DNA of 42,559 bases, taken from NCBI GenBank assembly GCA_947484175.1, contig CANKOI010000029.1, positions 1-42,559 on the forward strand, in the 5' to 3' direction. The translations under genes were made by a program, and so were the position numbers. The DNA comes from Deltaproteobacteria bacterium (lineage in GTDB: Bacteria; Myxococcota_A; UBA796; SXON01). Shown here in pieces: positions 8,335 to 15,536 of this stretch; the stretch's first letter is position 1, and each line of letters starts with the position of its first letter. The notes beneath the pieces are model-generated. The model was given only the letters and a program-made list of their open reading frames with translations. It searched no databases and was not told the origin of the DNA.

Positions 8335-8354
8335 GCGCGCGGCCCCCCCCACGC

Positions 8355-9800
8355 TCACTCCTCCGCCTCCATCGTCGCCGACTCCACGTAGCCAGAGCGC
8401 AACAACGCGCTGCCCAGCTCGGCCTGAAGGCGCCACACCACCCTTCCCTCCGGCGTGAGCTCGGTCATCATGCCCGCCATCGACCACACCGCCAGCCAGT
8501 TGCCGCCCGGCAGTCGGCGCATGTCACCGAGCGCGGGCGAGAGGCTGTGTGCCTCAGATTCGAACGCAAACGTGCGTTCCACCGTGCGGGCGCTTTCGTC
8601 GTAGCTGTACGCAACCACGCGTGACACCGGCCGTTCGTGGTGGAATCCGTTGTCGAAGAGCGCGAAGCCGCCCTCCCAGAACTCCCCAACGTGGCCGTGG
8701 CTCCACCAAGTCTCGTTGGGTCCGTCCACCCGCCACGGCTGTTCGGCGTTGGGCACGTCCCCCGCCACGTCGGTGAACTCGCCGAAGCGCCCTCCCAACT
8801 CCCACACCCGTTCGCCGCTCCCTCGGTCCACTCGCAGGAGCGCATCGGTGTGGTGGGAGAGCAGGAAGAAGTCGTCGGTGGCCGCGTCGTAGCCGAGGGA
8901 GTTGGTGTGTGTCCAGTCGAGGGAAACGGCGTCGTAGAAGAGCTGCTGCGTGTGGGTGCAGCCGACCCAGGGGGTGTGGCCGCCGGCGTCGAAGCTCGCG
9001 ACCACCCTCCGCGCGCTGCCTGCTGGCGCGCCGACTTCGGCCTCCATCAGCACGTCGCCCGACCAACTGCGCACCACGCCGTCCTCGCCTTCCAGCTCCC
9101 GCTCTTCGTGCTCGAGCCAGGCGATACGGCCATCGGGCAGGTCTACCGCGTCGTGATGAACCTTCGGCGCCGGGGTGAAGCTACGCGAGGATCCGTCGAA
9201 GGCCACGACGTGGACGCCCCCGTCAGGATGATCGTACTCGAGGTCGTTCACCTCGTAGAGCACGCCTCGGCCATCGGCCGTGATGCGCACGCTCGGCATG
9301 ATGAGTCCAGCGGGTGCGGCGTTCCACCACACATACTCGCCCGCGCGGTCCACAAAGGTCACCCAACTGGCAATGCCGAGCTGGAGCACGGGTACGAGCA
9401 CGAGTCCATCCCCCGCCCAGGCGCTGGCGTCCCCATCGGACACGGTAAGCTCGGGCAAGTCCGGCGGTGGGCTCTCGGTGGTGAACGCGACCTCGTCAGA
9501 CCATGCGGTCAGGCCTTCGGCGTCCCGCGCCACCGCGCGCGCAGCGTACTGTCGCCCCGGCAGCAGCGCGAGGAGCGTGGACTCTGCTTCGGCACCCTCC
9601 GCCGTGGAACGCACCAGTTCGCCGTCCAAGCCGAGCTCCAACCAGGTGGTAGCGCCCTCCTCGGCGTCCCAGACCGCGTGGACGACGGCGGGGAGCGCGG
9701 CGTCGGGAGTGAGCGTGGGCGCCCCCACGGACGGCGGGAGGTCGTGACAGGCCGCGAGGAGCAGGAGGGGGAGGGCCGCGCTCCGCACGAGCCCGCTCAC
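8355..9800 (-). CDS. Arylsulfotransferase-like lipoprotein with N-terminal Fn3-like domain
   Basis: A predicted 481-residue exported lipoprotein. The N-terminus 'LVRSAALPLLLLAAC' is a signal peptide with lipobox LAAC. Residues about 25-110 look like an Fn3-type beta-sandwich ending 'AWSDEVAFTTE'. The rest matches the arylsulfotransferase (ASST) beta-propeller: 'KVHHDAVDLPDGRIAWLEHE', 'HTNSLGYDAATDDFFLLSHH', 'GSGERVWELGGRFGEF' and 'SHGHVGEFWEGGFALFDNG', with conserved His residues. ASST enzymes move sulfate between phenols; activity here is unproven. The start is the GTG at 9800, whose GTGA overlaps the stop of the upstream lipoprotein gene by 4 nt. A longer ATG-started reading would add about 137 low-complexity Arg-rich residues and lose the signal peptide. 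Confidence 0.75.
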   Translation of the reverse strand: MSGLVRSAALPLLLLAACHDLPPSVGAPTLTPDAALPAVVHAVWDAEEGATTWLELGLDGELVRSTAEGAEAESTLLALLPGRQYAARAVARDAEGLTAWSDEVAFTTESPPPDLPELTVSDGDASAWAGDGLVLVPVLQLGIASWVTFVDRAGEYVWWNAAPAGLIMPSVRITADGRGVLYEVNDLEYDHPDGGVHVVAFDGSSRSFTPAPKVHHDAVDLPDGRIAWLEHEERELEGEDGVVRSWSGDVLMEAEVGAPAGSARRVVASFDAGGHTPWVGCTHTQQLFYDAVSLDWTHTNSLGYDAATDDFFLLSHHTDALLRVDRGSGERVWELGGRFGEFTDVAGDVPNAEQPWRVDGPNETWWSHGHVGEFWEGGFALFDNGFHHERPVSRVVAYSYDESARTVERTFAFESEAHSLSPALGDMRRLPGGNWLAVWSMAGMMTELTPEGRVVWRLQAELGSALLRSGYVESATMEAEE

Positions 9801-11239
9801 GGAGCCGACACCGTCACCAACGCACGATCGATCGTCCGCTCGTTGCCGTCGGTGTCGACGGCTACGATCTCTAAGAGGTGACACGCACCGGCGTCGAGCG
9901 ACACGGTGCCGGTGAACCCGACGCGCTTCCCGTCGGGGTACCCCGGCCACGCAACGGCCACATCGGGCCGCGCGGCGCCGTAGGACAGCACGGTTTCGGT
10001 GACTTCGTCCACGCGTGCGACGACCTGCACAATCCCTCGATTGTCGATCGCCCAGCCTGCCACTTCCAACTCGCCGCGAACGGAGGCTCCGTTCGCGGGG
10101 GAGTCGAGCTTGCCGAAGGGCTGCAGGCTGGTGAGCAGTGTCGAGGCCTCCGACCGAATGGTGTCGAACGCGCCGATCAACAGGTAGGCACGCGCGTTGA
10201 CGGTGCCCCACGCCGGGATCTCAAACGGGAACAGCGCCCGGACGTTGTTGAACGGCAGCGACCGATTTTGCCATCCTTGGAATTGCGTGACCCCGTTCTC
10301 GTACAGGATTCCCACACCGTACGTGCTACTCGCGTCCTGGAGCGTGACCCAAGGCTGCGGGCTCGTCGCATTCGTGTAGTAAAAGCCGTCGTTTGCGGAG
10401 GTGTCGATCGCCACTTGGGTGCCGTCGGACATCAGGAGCCGCCAGAGGTCGGGGCCGGCTGTGCCGTTGGATGCGTACAGCGTGGGCATCTCGTGGTTGG
10501 TGGCGGCGTGGGACATGCCCTCCGTCTCCGTGACGGTGTACCGCAATTCCACAGCATGCGTCCGCGCGAACCGCAGCGTCTGCGTCAGCTCGATCCCGCC
10601 TGACAGGTGCGCTGCAGCGTCATCGGAGCATCCATCGCTTGTGCAGTCCGTGGCGTCCCAGTCGGGGTTCCATTGCAGGGGCGTGGTGGTGATGGTGAGT
10701 CCGCCGTCCGACTCCGCACCCGCGTACGTCACGCCCGAGCCGTTGTTGCAGCGGTTGCCCCCCTGCACCGGGTTCCAACCCAAATAGGTAATCGACACGG
10801 GACAGGTGCTCGCGGCGGCCGCGCAGGAGGCGTCCCAAGCGCAGCCCTGCATGGCACGATCGGGGTCGTAGAGCGCGATCTGCACTTCGCGCCCGGTGTC
10901 GTTTCCGTCGATGGTATTCGTTCCGTTGACGCCGGCGTTTCCGTCGGTGAGGCCGAAGAACACCACGCTTCCGCCCCAGTCCTCGCGGACGCCGACCTTC
11001 ACATAGTCGGTGGCGTCGTACAGATAGCTGTCCGAGTAGCCGTCGACCGTGGTGGTCTCTTGCCTGCCAGACACGTTGGACGAGAGGGCACGATCGTTGG
11101 GCTGCTCCGGCGTTGACCACGGACACTCGATCGGGGCGGTGTCCGGGGGCGGGTCGGTGTCTCGGCGGGTGTCGTTCACCGGGGCGCGGAGCGGCGAACA
11201 CGCGGCAAGGAGCAGGAACACTCCGGAGGCGTAGCACAC
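9797..11239 (-). CDS. Lipoprotein with C-terminal Ig-like domain, function unknown
   Basis: A predicted 480-residue lipoprotein. 'VCYASGVFLLLAAC' is a short signal peptide with lipobox LAAC, and an Asp/Thr/Pro-rich linker follows. The central part is beta-rich with many Asn, Gly and Asp residues and several Cys ('GCAWDASC', 'CTSDGCSDD'), which may form disulfides outside the cytoplasm. The C-terminal ~95 residues ('SPANGASVRGELEVAGWAID...') look like the bacterial Ig/Big-type domain found in surface proteins. I do not recognise the central domain. The start is the GTG at 11239, chosen because it begins the signal peptide; the longer reading upstream is Arg/Ala low-complexity. It is coupled to the downstream arylsulfotransferase-like lipoprotein by a 4-nt overlap. 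Confidence 0.7.
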   Translation of the reverse strand: MCYASGVFLLLAACSPLRAPVNDTRRDTDPPPDTAPIECPWSTPEQPNDRALSSNVSGRQETTTVDGYSDSYLYDATDYVKVGVREDWGGSVVFFGLTDGNAGVNGTNTIDGNDTGREVQIALYDPDRAMQGCAWDASCAAAASTCPVSITYLGWNPVQGGNRCNNGSGVTYAGAESDGGLTITTTPLQWNPDWDATDCTSDGCSDDAAAHLSGGIELTQTLRFARTHAVELRYTVTETEGMSHAATNHEMPTLYASNGTAGPDLWRLLMSDGTQVAIDTSANDGFYYTNATSPQPWVTLQDASSTYGVGILYENGVTQFQGWQNRSLPFNNVRALFPFEIPAWGTVNARAYLLIGAFDTIRSEASTLLTSLQPFGKLDSPANGASVRGELEVAGWAIDNRGIVQVVARVDEVTETVLSYGAARPDVAVAWPGYPDGKRVGFTGTVSLDAGACHLLEIVAVDTDGNERTIDRALVTVSAP

Positions 11240-11277
11240 CCGATGCGGCGGCGGGGCTAAGCGGGCGGGGAGTGCCT

Positions 11278-11730
11278 TCAGTCGGTGGCGTGTGCGCTCA
11301 CACCGCGAACCCGGATCGAAGGCACGAAGCGCTCGAAGTCTTGCGGGTTGAGCGTCACCAACACACCGATCCCGTGCGCGATCATGGTGGCGGCGATGTT
11401 CGCGTCGTGCACCTGCTTCCCGGAGCACGGGATGGACTCCAGGAGGCGGAACAGCGCGTCCCGAACGGTGTCGTCCTCCTGAAGGAAGTTGCTTCGGTCG
11501 AGGAACTGCCGGGCATTCCCGATCGCCTCCGTTGCACGTAGGCCCAACCCGTTCACTGCGGCCGGTCGTGTCGCAACGGCGATGTACTCTCTAAGCACCT
11601 GACCCGAGAGGAACAGCGAGCGCTCTGCAAACGCGGCATCGAGGAGGGCGAGAGCGGCGCCGTGGCCGGGCCGTGCAACCGCTGTCGCCGTGAGCAGCAC
11701 ATTGGTGTCGACGAAACGATCAACGCGCAT
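11278..11730 (-). CDS. PIN-domain ribonuclease toxin (VapC/FitB family)
   Basis: 150 residues, the usual size for VapC-type toxins. The PIN signature is present: 'RFVDTNVLL' at the N-terminus with the first catalytic Asp, 'GQVLREYIAV' with the conserved Glu, and 'HDANIAATMIAHG' with the acidic residue of motif 3, then 'VLVTLNPQDFERF' carrying the last Asp. Such toxins cleave RNA, commonly initiator tRNA or rRNA, when freed from the antitoxin. The ATG at 11730 lies inside the antitoxin gene (11-nt overlap), a classic antitoxin-first layout. It probably shares the strong promoter at 11957-11985 and would be autoregulated by the toxin-antitoxin complex. Confidence 0.88.
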   Translation of the reverse strand: MRVDRFVDTNVLLTATAVARPGHGAALALLDAAFAERSLFLSGQVLREYIAVATRPAAVNGLGLRATEAIGNARQFLDRSNFLQEDDTVRDALFRLLESIPCSGKQVHDANIAATMIAHGIGVLVTLNPQDFERFVPSIRVRGVSAHATD

Positions 11731-11950
11731 CGTCGTCGTAGGTCTCTTCGCGAGACCAAGACCCGGTGGCGGGTGCGTGGGAAAGGGCCAGATGAAGCGG
11801 AGCCGGCCGCTCGGGCGGCGGAGCGCGAAGCGCCGCGTCCTCCAAGGCTGCGAGGACCTCGCCCTGAAGGGAACGATGGTTGGCGCGCGCCCGCCGTTTG
11901 AGGGCCGCGACGACATGGTCGGGAACCGCACGGATGTGAAGTGCTTGCAT
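11720..11950 (-). CDS. FitA/VapB-type ribbon-helix-helix antitoxin
   Basis: 76 residues. The N-terminus 'MQALHIRAVPDHVVAALKRRA' followed by 'ANHRSLQGEVLAALEDAA' is a FitA-like ribbon-helix-helix DNA-binding domain (beta strand, helix, turn, helix). The Pro-rich linker and acidic tail ('SREETYDDDAR') would wrap the PIN toxin. It would bind its own promoter together with the toxin. The ATG at 11950 directly follows a near-consensus promoter with no room for a ribosome binding site. The longer reading upstream runs through unrelated sequence and is rejected. Confidence 0.85.
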   Translation of the reverse strand: MQALHIRAVPDHVVAALKRRARANHRSLQGEVLAALEDAALRAPPPERPAPLHLALSHAPATGSWSREETYDDDAR

Positions 11951-11956
11951 AGCAGA

Positions 11957-11985
11957 ATGATACCAGTGCGCGAGGCCTGTGTCAA
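11957..11985 (-). promoter_or_regulatory. Near-consensus promoter of the toxin-antitoxin operon
   Basis: On the - strand: TTGACA (11985-11980), a 17-nt spacer, TATCAT (11962-11957). Six nt (TCTGCT) separate the -10 from the antitoxin ATG, so the transcript should begin at or beside the start codon. No long inverted repeat is evident as an operator. Confidence 0.75.
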
Positions 11986-12062
11986 CGGAACCGGGGGACC
12001 CGTGGCTTTCGCCCCACCCAGGGGCGCCACGGCCCCCGCGGCGCTCGTGGTAGGGGGGAACC

Positions 12063-12302
12063 GTGCTCCGCGACCTGCTTCTCCCGCTAGCCGCCCTCTT
12101 GGTCCTGTGGACAGGCGCGGGAATCGGGCTCTGGCTGGCCGGAGTGGAGAAGCGCCGGGCGGTGGCGTGGGGGCTGCTCTTTGCGGTCGTCGTTTCATTG
12201 CTGTTGCTGATTCTAGTGCTCCTGATGCTGATTTTCTTCGCCATCGTGTTCGTGGCTCTCATGTGGCTCGTCGCGAGCGACCCGACCAGTGGAGGCTTCT
12301 GA
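12063..12302 (+). CDS. Small integral membrane protein
   Basis: 79 residues starting at GTG 12063, with a GGGGGGA Shine-Dalgarno-like run just upstream. It has a first hydrophobic segment (about 5-27), a short basic loop ('VEKRR') and a very hydrophobic second region (about 34-70, 'LLLLILVLLMLIFFAIVFV'), long enough for one or two membrane spans. No known family is recognised. It lies 60 bp before the deacylase gene on the same strand and could be co-transcribed with it. Confidence 0.6.
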   Translation: MLRDLLLPLAALLVLWTGAGIGLWLAGVEKRRAVAWGLLFAVVVSLLLLILVLLMLIFFAIVFVALMWLVASDPTSGGF

Positions 12303-12362
12303 GACCCTCGACGCCGAAGGCGACCTCGACTACACCGCAGCGCGCACCCACTCGGAGCAACG

Positions 12363-14120
12363 ATGGTCGACGTCATGATTCGCGGCGGCACCGTGGTGGA
12401 CGGCACGGGCGGCGCGCCGTTTCGCGCTGACGTGGGCGTGCGGGGCGGGCGCATCGTGGCGATCGGGGAGCTCAACGGCGAAGCCGCCGCCGAGGTGATC
12501 GACGCGGAAGGCGCAATCGTCACGCCGGGGTTCGTGGACCTCCACACCCACTACGACGGTCAGGTGAGCTGGGACACGACGATGGCGCCGAGCTCGCTCC
12601 ACGGCGTAACGACCGCGGTGATGGGGAACTGCGGCGTCGGTTTCGCGCCGGTCCATCCGGCGGATCGGGCCGCGTTGATCGCGTTGATGGAGGGGGTCGA
12701 GGACATCCCGGGCAGCGCCTTGGCCGAGGGCATCCGCTGGAACTGGACGGACTTTCCGAGCTACCTCGACGCCCTCGCGGCCACCCCCCGCACCCTCGAC
12801 ATCGCGGCGCAGGTGCCGCACGACGCGCTCCGGGTCTTCGTGATGCGGGAGCGCGGCCTTGCGCACGAGCCTGCCACCGAGGATGACATCGCCGCGATGC
12901 GTGCCCACCTCCGCGATGCCCTTCGGGCCGGCGCGGTGGGCTTCTCCACCGGCCGCACCGACAACCACCGCTCCGCCACCGGCGCGGCGACGCCGGCTTC
13001 CGAGGCCACCGCCGCAGAGCTCGTCGGACTCGCTCAGGCTTTCGACGGCCTCGGCCATGGCGTGCTCCAGGCGGTGAGCGACTTCGACATGACCGCGGGC
13101 AGCGAACCCTTTGACCGGGAGTTCGACGTCATCGAGGCCATGGCCCGCGCCGCGGGCTCCCACCACACCTCGGTCTCGCTCTCCGAGCGCGACGGCGACC
13201 CCACTCAGTGGAAACGAATTCTCGCCCGGACGGACGCCGCAGTGGCGGCGGGGATTCCGATGCACGTGCAGGTGGCGCCGCGCGGGATTGGTGTGCTCAT
13301 CGGCCTCACCGCGACCTTCCACCCCTTCATGGGCAAGCCAAGCTTTCAGGCTCTTGCTGGCTTGCCGCTGGCGGAGCGGGTGCGTGCGCTGCGCGACCCC
13401 GCCGTGCGTCAGCGCATCCTCACCGAACCGGGCGTGGCGGTCGCGGGCGACGGCAGCGCGATCCCGCCTCTGGTCGACCGCTTGCTCTCGATCATCGACC
13501 AGGTTTCGTTCAAGTTCTTCCGGCTCGGCGACGTGCCGAACTACGAGCCGGGCCTCGCCGACTCGATCGGGGCACAGGCCCGGGGCCGCGGGCTCGCCCC
13601 GCTGGAGGTGCTCTACGACGCCCTCCTCGAGCGCGAGGGGCACGAGCTGCTCTACTTTCCCATCTTCAATTACCACGCGTTCAGCCTTGACTCGGTGGGC
13701 ACGATGATGAGCCACCCGCAGGCCCTGCCGGGGCTGAGCGACGGCGGCGCGCACGTCGGCACCATCTGCGACGCGAGCTTTCCCACCTTCCTGTTGAGCC
13801 ACTGGGCGCGCGATCGGGCCCGTGACCGCTGGCCGATCGAGCGTGCGGTGCGCTTCCTCACCGCTCGCCCCGCCGCGTTCCTCGGCCTGACCGATCGGGG
13901 CGTGCTCCGCGAGGGTCTGCGCGCCGACCTCAACGTCATCGACCACGCCGCGCTCCAGCTCCACCGCCCGCGCATGGTGCGCGACCTTCCCGGCGGCAGC
14001 CAGCGCCTGCTCCAAGACGCTACGGGCTACCGCGCCACGCTCGTCCACGGTGTGCCCATCACGCGCGACGGCACGCTCACCGGCGCCCTTCCCGGTCGAC
14101 TCCTGCGCGCGGGCGCGTGA
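12363..14120 (+). CDS. N-acyl-D-amino-acid deacylase (D-aminoacylase, amidohydrolase family)
   Basis: 585 residues, slightly longer than the usual 480-560. It would release D-amino acids from N-acyl derivatives. The N-terminal composite domain ('[16 protein letters not shown]') leads into '[14 protein letters not shown]' (His61 and His63, zinc ligands) and '[10 protein letters not shown]' (Cys90, the metal-bridging Cys seen in D-aminoacylases). '[10 protein letters not shown]' near the C-terminal part carries the conserved catalytic Asp, and the sequence ends in '[13 protein letters not shown]', where the protein chain returns to the beta-sandwich. The start is the ATG at 12363 with a GGAG Shine-Dalgarno 5 nt upstream. 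The gene overlaps the TauE/SafE exporter gene by 4 nt (GTGA), hinting that the two act together. Confidence 0.88.
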   Translation: MVDVMIRGGTVVDGTGGAPFRADVGVRGGRIVAIGELNGEAAAEVIDAEGAIVTPGFVDLHTHYDGQVSWDTTMAPSSLHGVTTAVMGNCGVGFAPVHPADRAALIALMEGVEDIPGSALAEGIRWNWTDFPSYLDALAATPRTLDIAAQVPHDALRVFVMRERGLAHEPATEDDIAAMRAHLRDALRAGAVGFSTGRTDNHRSATGAATPASEATAAELVGLAQAFDGLGHGVLQAVSDFDMTAGSEPFDREFDVIEAMARAAGSHHTSVSLSERDGDPTQWKRILARTDAAVAAGIPMHVQVAPRGIGVLIGLTATFHPFMGKPSFQALAGLPLAERVRALRDPAVRQRILTEPGVAVAGDGSAIPPLVDRLLSIIDQVSFKFFRLGDVPNYEPGLADSIGAQARGRGLAPLEVLYDALLEREGHELLYFPIFNYHAFSLDSVGTMMSHPQALPGLSDGGAHVGTICDASFPTFLLSHWARDRARDRWPIERAVRFLTARPAAFLGLTDRGVLREGLRADLNVIDHAALQLHRPRMVRDLPGGSQRLLQDATGYRATLVHGVPITRDGTLTGALPGRLLRAGA

Positions 14121-14839
14121 ACCCGGCGCTGTTCGCGATCGTGCTCGGCGCCTTGGTGGTGGAGGCCACCGTGGGGTTCGGCGCCACCGTCGTGACCGTC
14201 ACGTTGGCGAGCCACTTGATGTCGGTCGACGAGGTGCTCGCCCAGCTTGTGCCCGTGAACGTGCTGCTCGCCTGTTGGTTCGTGGCTCGCGACCACGCGC
14301 TGGTGGATTGGCGACTGATCGGTCGCCGGGTGGCGCCCGGCATGGGGGCGGGGTTCGCGCTCGCGCTGCTGCTCGGCGATCGGGTGGGCGGCACCGGACT
14401 CAAGGCGGTGTTTGGCGCGTTCGTCGCGCTCCTCGCTGTGGCGGAGTTGGCCCGGGTGCGGGAGGCGCCGCCGGGGCGATGGGCCGCCCGTGCGGCGCTG
14501 TTCGGCGCGGGCGTGATTCACGGGCTCTTTTCCTGCGGCGGGCCGCTCCTAGTGTGGGTGGTTGGCGGGGAGCTGCCGGAGAAGGGGCGGTTTCGGGCCA
14601 CGCTCCAAGCGGTGTGGCTCGTCCTCGGGGTGCTTCTCCTGTGGCGCTACGCCCAAATGGGCACGCTCACGGCGGCATCGGTGGAGGGCACGCTGTGGTT
14701 GCTGCCCGCGCTGCTGCTCGGCGTGCCCATCGGCGGGTGGGTGCACGATCGGGCGGCGCCGGGGCCCTTCCGAACGGGCACGTTCGTGGTTTTGCTCTTC
14801 GCGGGTGGCTCACTCGCGGTGCGGTCGCTGGTCGGGTAG
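14117..14839 (+). CDS. Sulfite exporter TauE/SafE family membrane protein
   Basis: 240 residues with seven or eight hydrophobic segments and the two-fold architecture of the TauE/SafE family: an N-terminal half with '[21 protein letters not shown]' and a second half with '[21 protein letters not shown]', each carrying the Gly-rich helix typical of the family. Members export sulfite, sulfoacetate or other organic anions. The GTG start overlaps the deacylase stop. This coupling suggests a transported product or substrate of that enzyme, but no specific ligand can be deduced. Confidence 0.85.
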   Translation: MNPALFAIVLGALVVEATVGFGATVVTVTLASHLMSVDEVLAQLVPVNVLLACWFVARDHALVDWRLIGRRVAPGMGAGFALALLLGDRVGGTGLKAVFGAFVALLAVAELARVREAPPGRWAARAALFGAGVIHGLFSCGGPLLVWVVGGELPEKGRFRATLQAVWLVLGVLLLWRYAQMGTLTAASVEGTLWLLPALLLGVPIGGWVHDRAAPGPFRTGTFVVLLFAGGSLAVRSLVG

Positions 14840-14851
14840 GCGCGGACCCCG

Positions 14852-15499
14852 TCACACCCCGACCGGGAACCCCTGCGCCTGCCACGCGAGGGTTCCGCCC
14901 GCCACGTTGATCGCTTGGTGCCCCTGCGTGTTCAGGAAGGCGGCGGCCTGCGCGCTGCGTCCGCCACTCTTGCAGATCACGTACAGGTCCTTCCCCGCGT
15001 AGCTGGCCAGCTCACCTACCCGCGCCTGAAGCTCGGGGAGGGGAATGAGAATCGCACCGGGAACGTGCCCCCCCGCCGTTTCGTCCGGATTGCGGACGTC
15101 CAACACGGGCTGGCCGGCTTCGAGGGCGCTCCGCAGCTCGATCACGCTCGCCTCGCGCACCGACGCGGGCCGAGGAGTTTCGATCGTGCGATCGGCCAAC
15201 GCTTCCAGCGCGGCAGCCCCCTTCCACCCGACGTCGTGGGCCACGACGGCGTCGCCCTTCATCCCGACCAGCAGGGGAATGCTCTGAACACCGAAGGCCT
15301 GGGCGAGCGCGGGCTCTTCGTCGATGTTCACCTTCCCCACCCGAAGCGAGTCGCCCCGTTTGGCCTCCAACGCTTCGAGAACCGGACCGATGGACCGGCA
15401 AGGCCGGCACCACTCGGCCCAGAAGTCGAGCAGCACCGGCACGGGGCTCTCGAGCACCATGGACTGGAAGTTCTCGGTCGTGATCTTCAAGACGGCCAC
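14852..15499 (-). CDS. Thioredoxin-rhodanese fusion protein
   Basis: 215 residues. Residues 1-105 are a thioredoxin fold with the active site WCRPC (Cys31, Cys34), 'FWAEW' before it and the cis-Pro segment 'QSIPLLVGMK'. Residues about 115-215 are a single rhodanese domain: 'VLDVRNPDETAGGHVPGAILIP' region, active-site loop CKSGGRS with Cys176, and 'INVAGGTLAWQAQGFPV'. WCRPC differs from the classic WCGPC, which should shift the redox potential. Expected roles are disulfide reduction and sulfane-sulfur transfer; how they are coupled is unknown. There is no signal peptide, so it is cytosolic. The start is GTG 15499 with GGAGG 5 nt upstream. leuS ends 37 nt upstream on the same strand. Confidence 0.92.
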   Translation of the reverse strand: MAVLKITTENFQSMVLESPVPVLLDFWAEWCRPCRSIGPVLEALEAKRGDSLRVGKVNIDEEPALAQAFGVQSIPLLVGMKGDAVVAHDVGWKGAAALEALADRTIETPRPASVREASVIELRSALEAGQPVLDVRNPDETAGGHVPGAILIPLPELQARVGELASYAGKDLYVICKSGGRSAQAAAFLNTQGHQAINVAGGTLAWQAQGFPVGV

Positions 15500-15536
15500 G
15501 GGGGCCTCCGTTTCCGGCGGGCGCCGGCGGGTTGAT

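Noticed and set aside
12330..14048. 572-residue - strand reading opposite the deacylase gene
   Set aside because: Low-complexity Arg/Val/His composition and no recognisable domain; it is the antisense of a clear enzyme gene.
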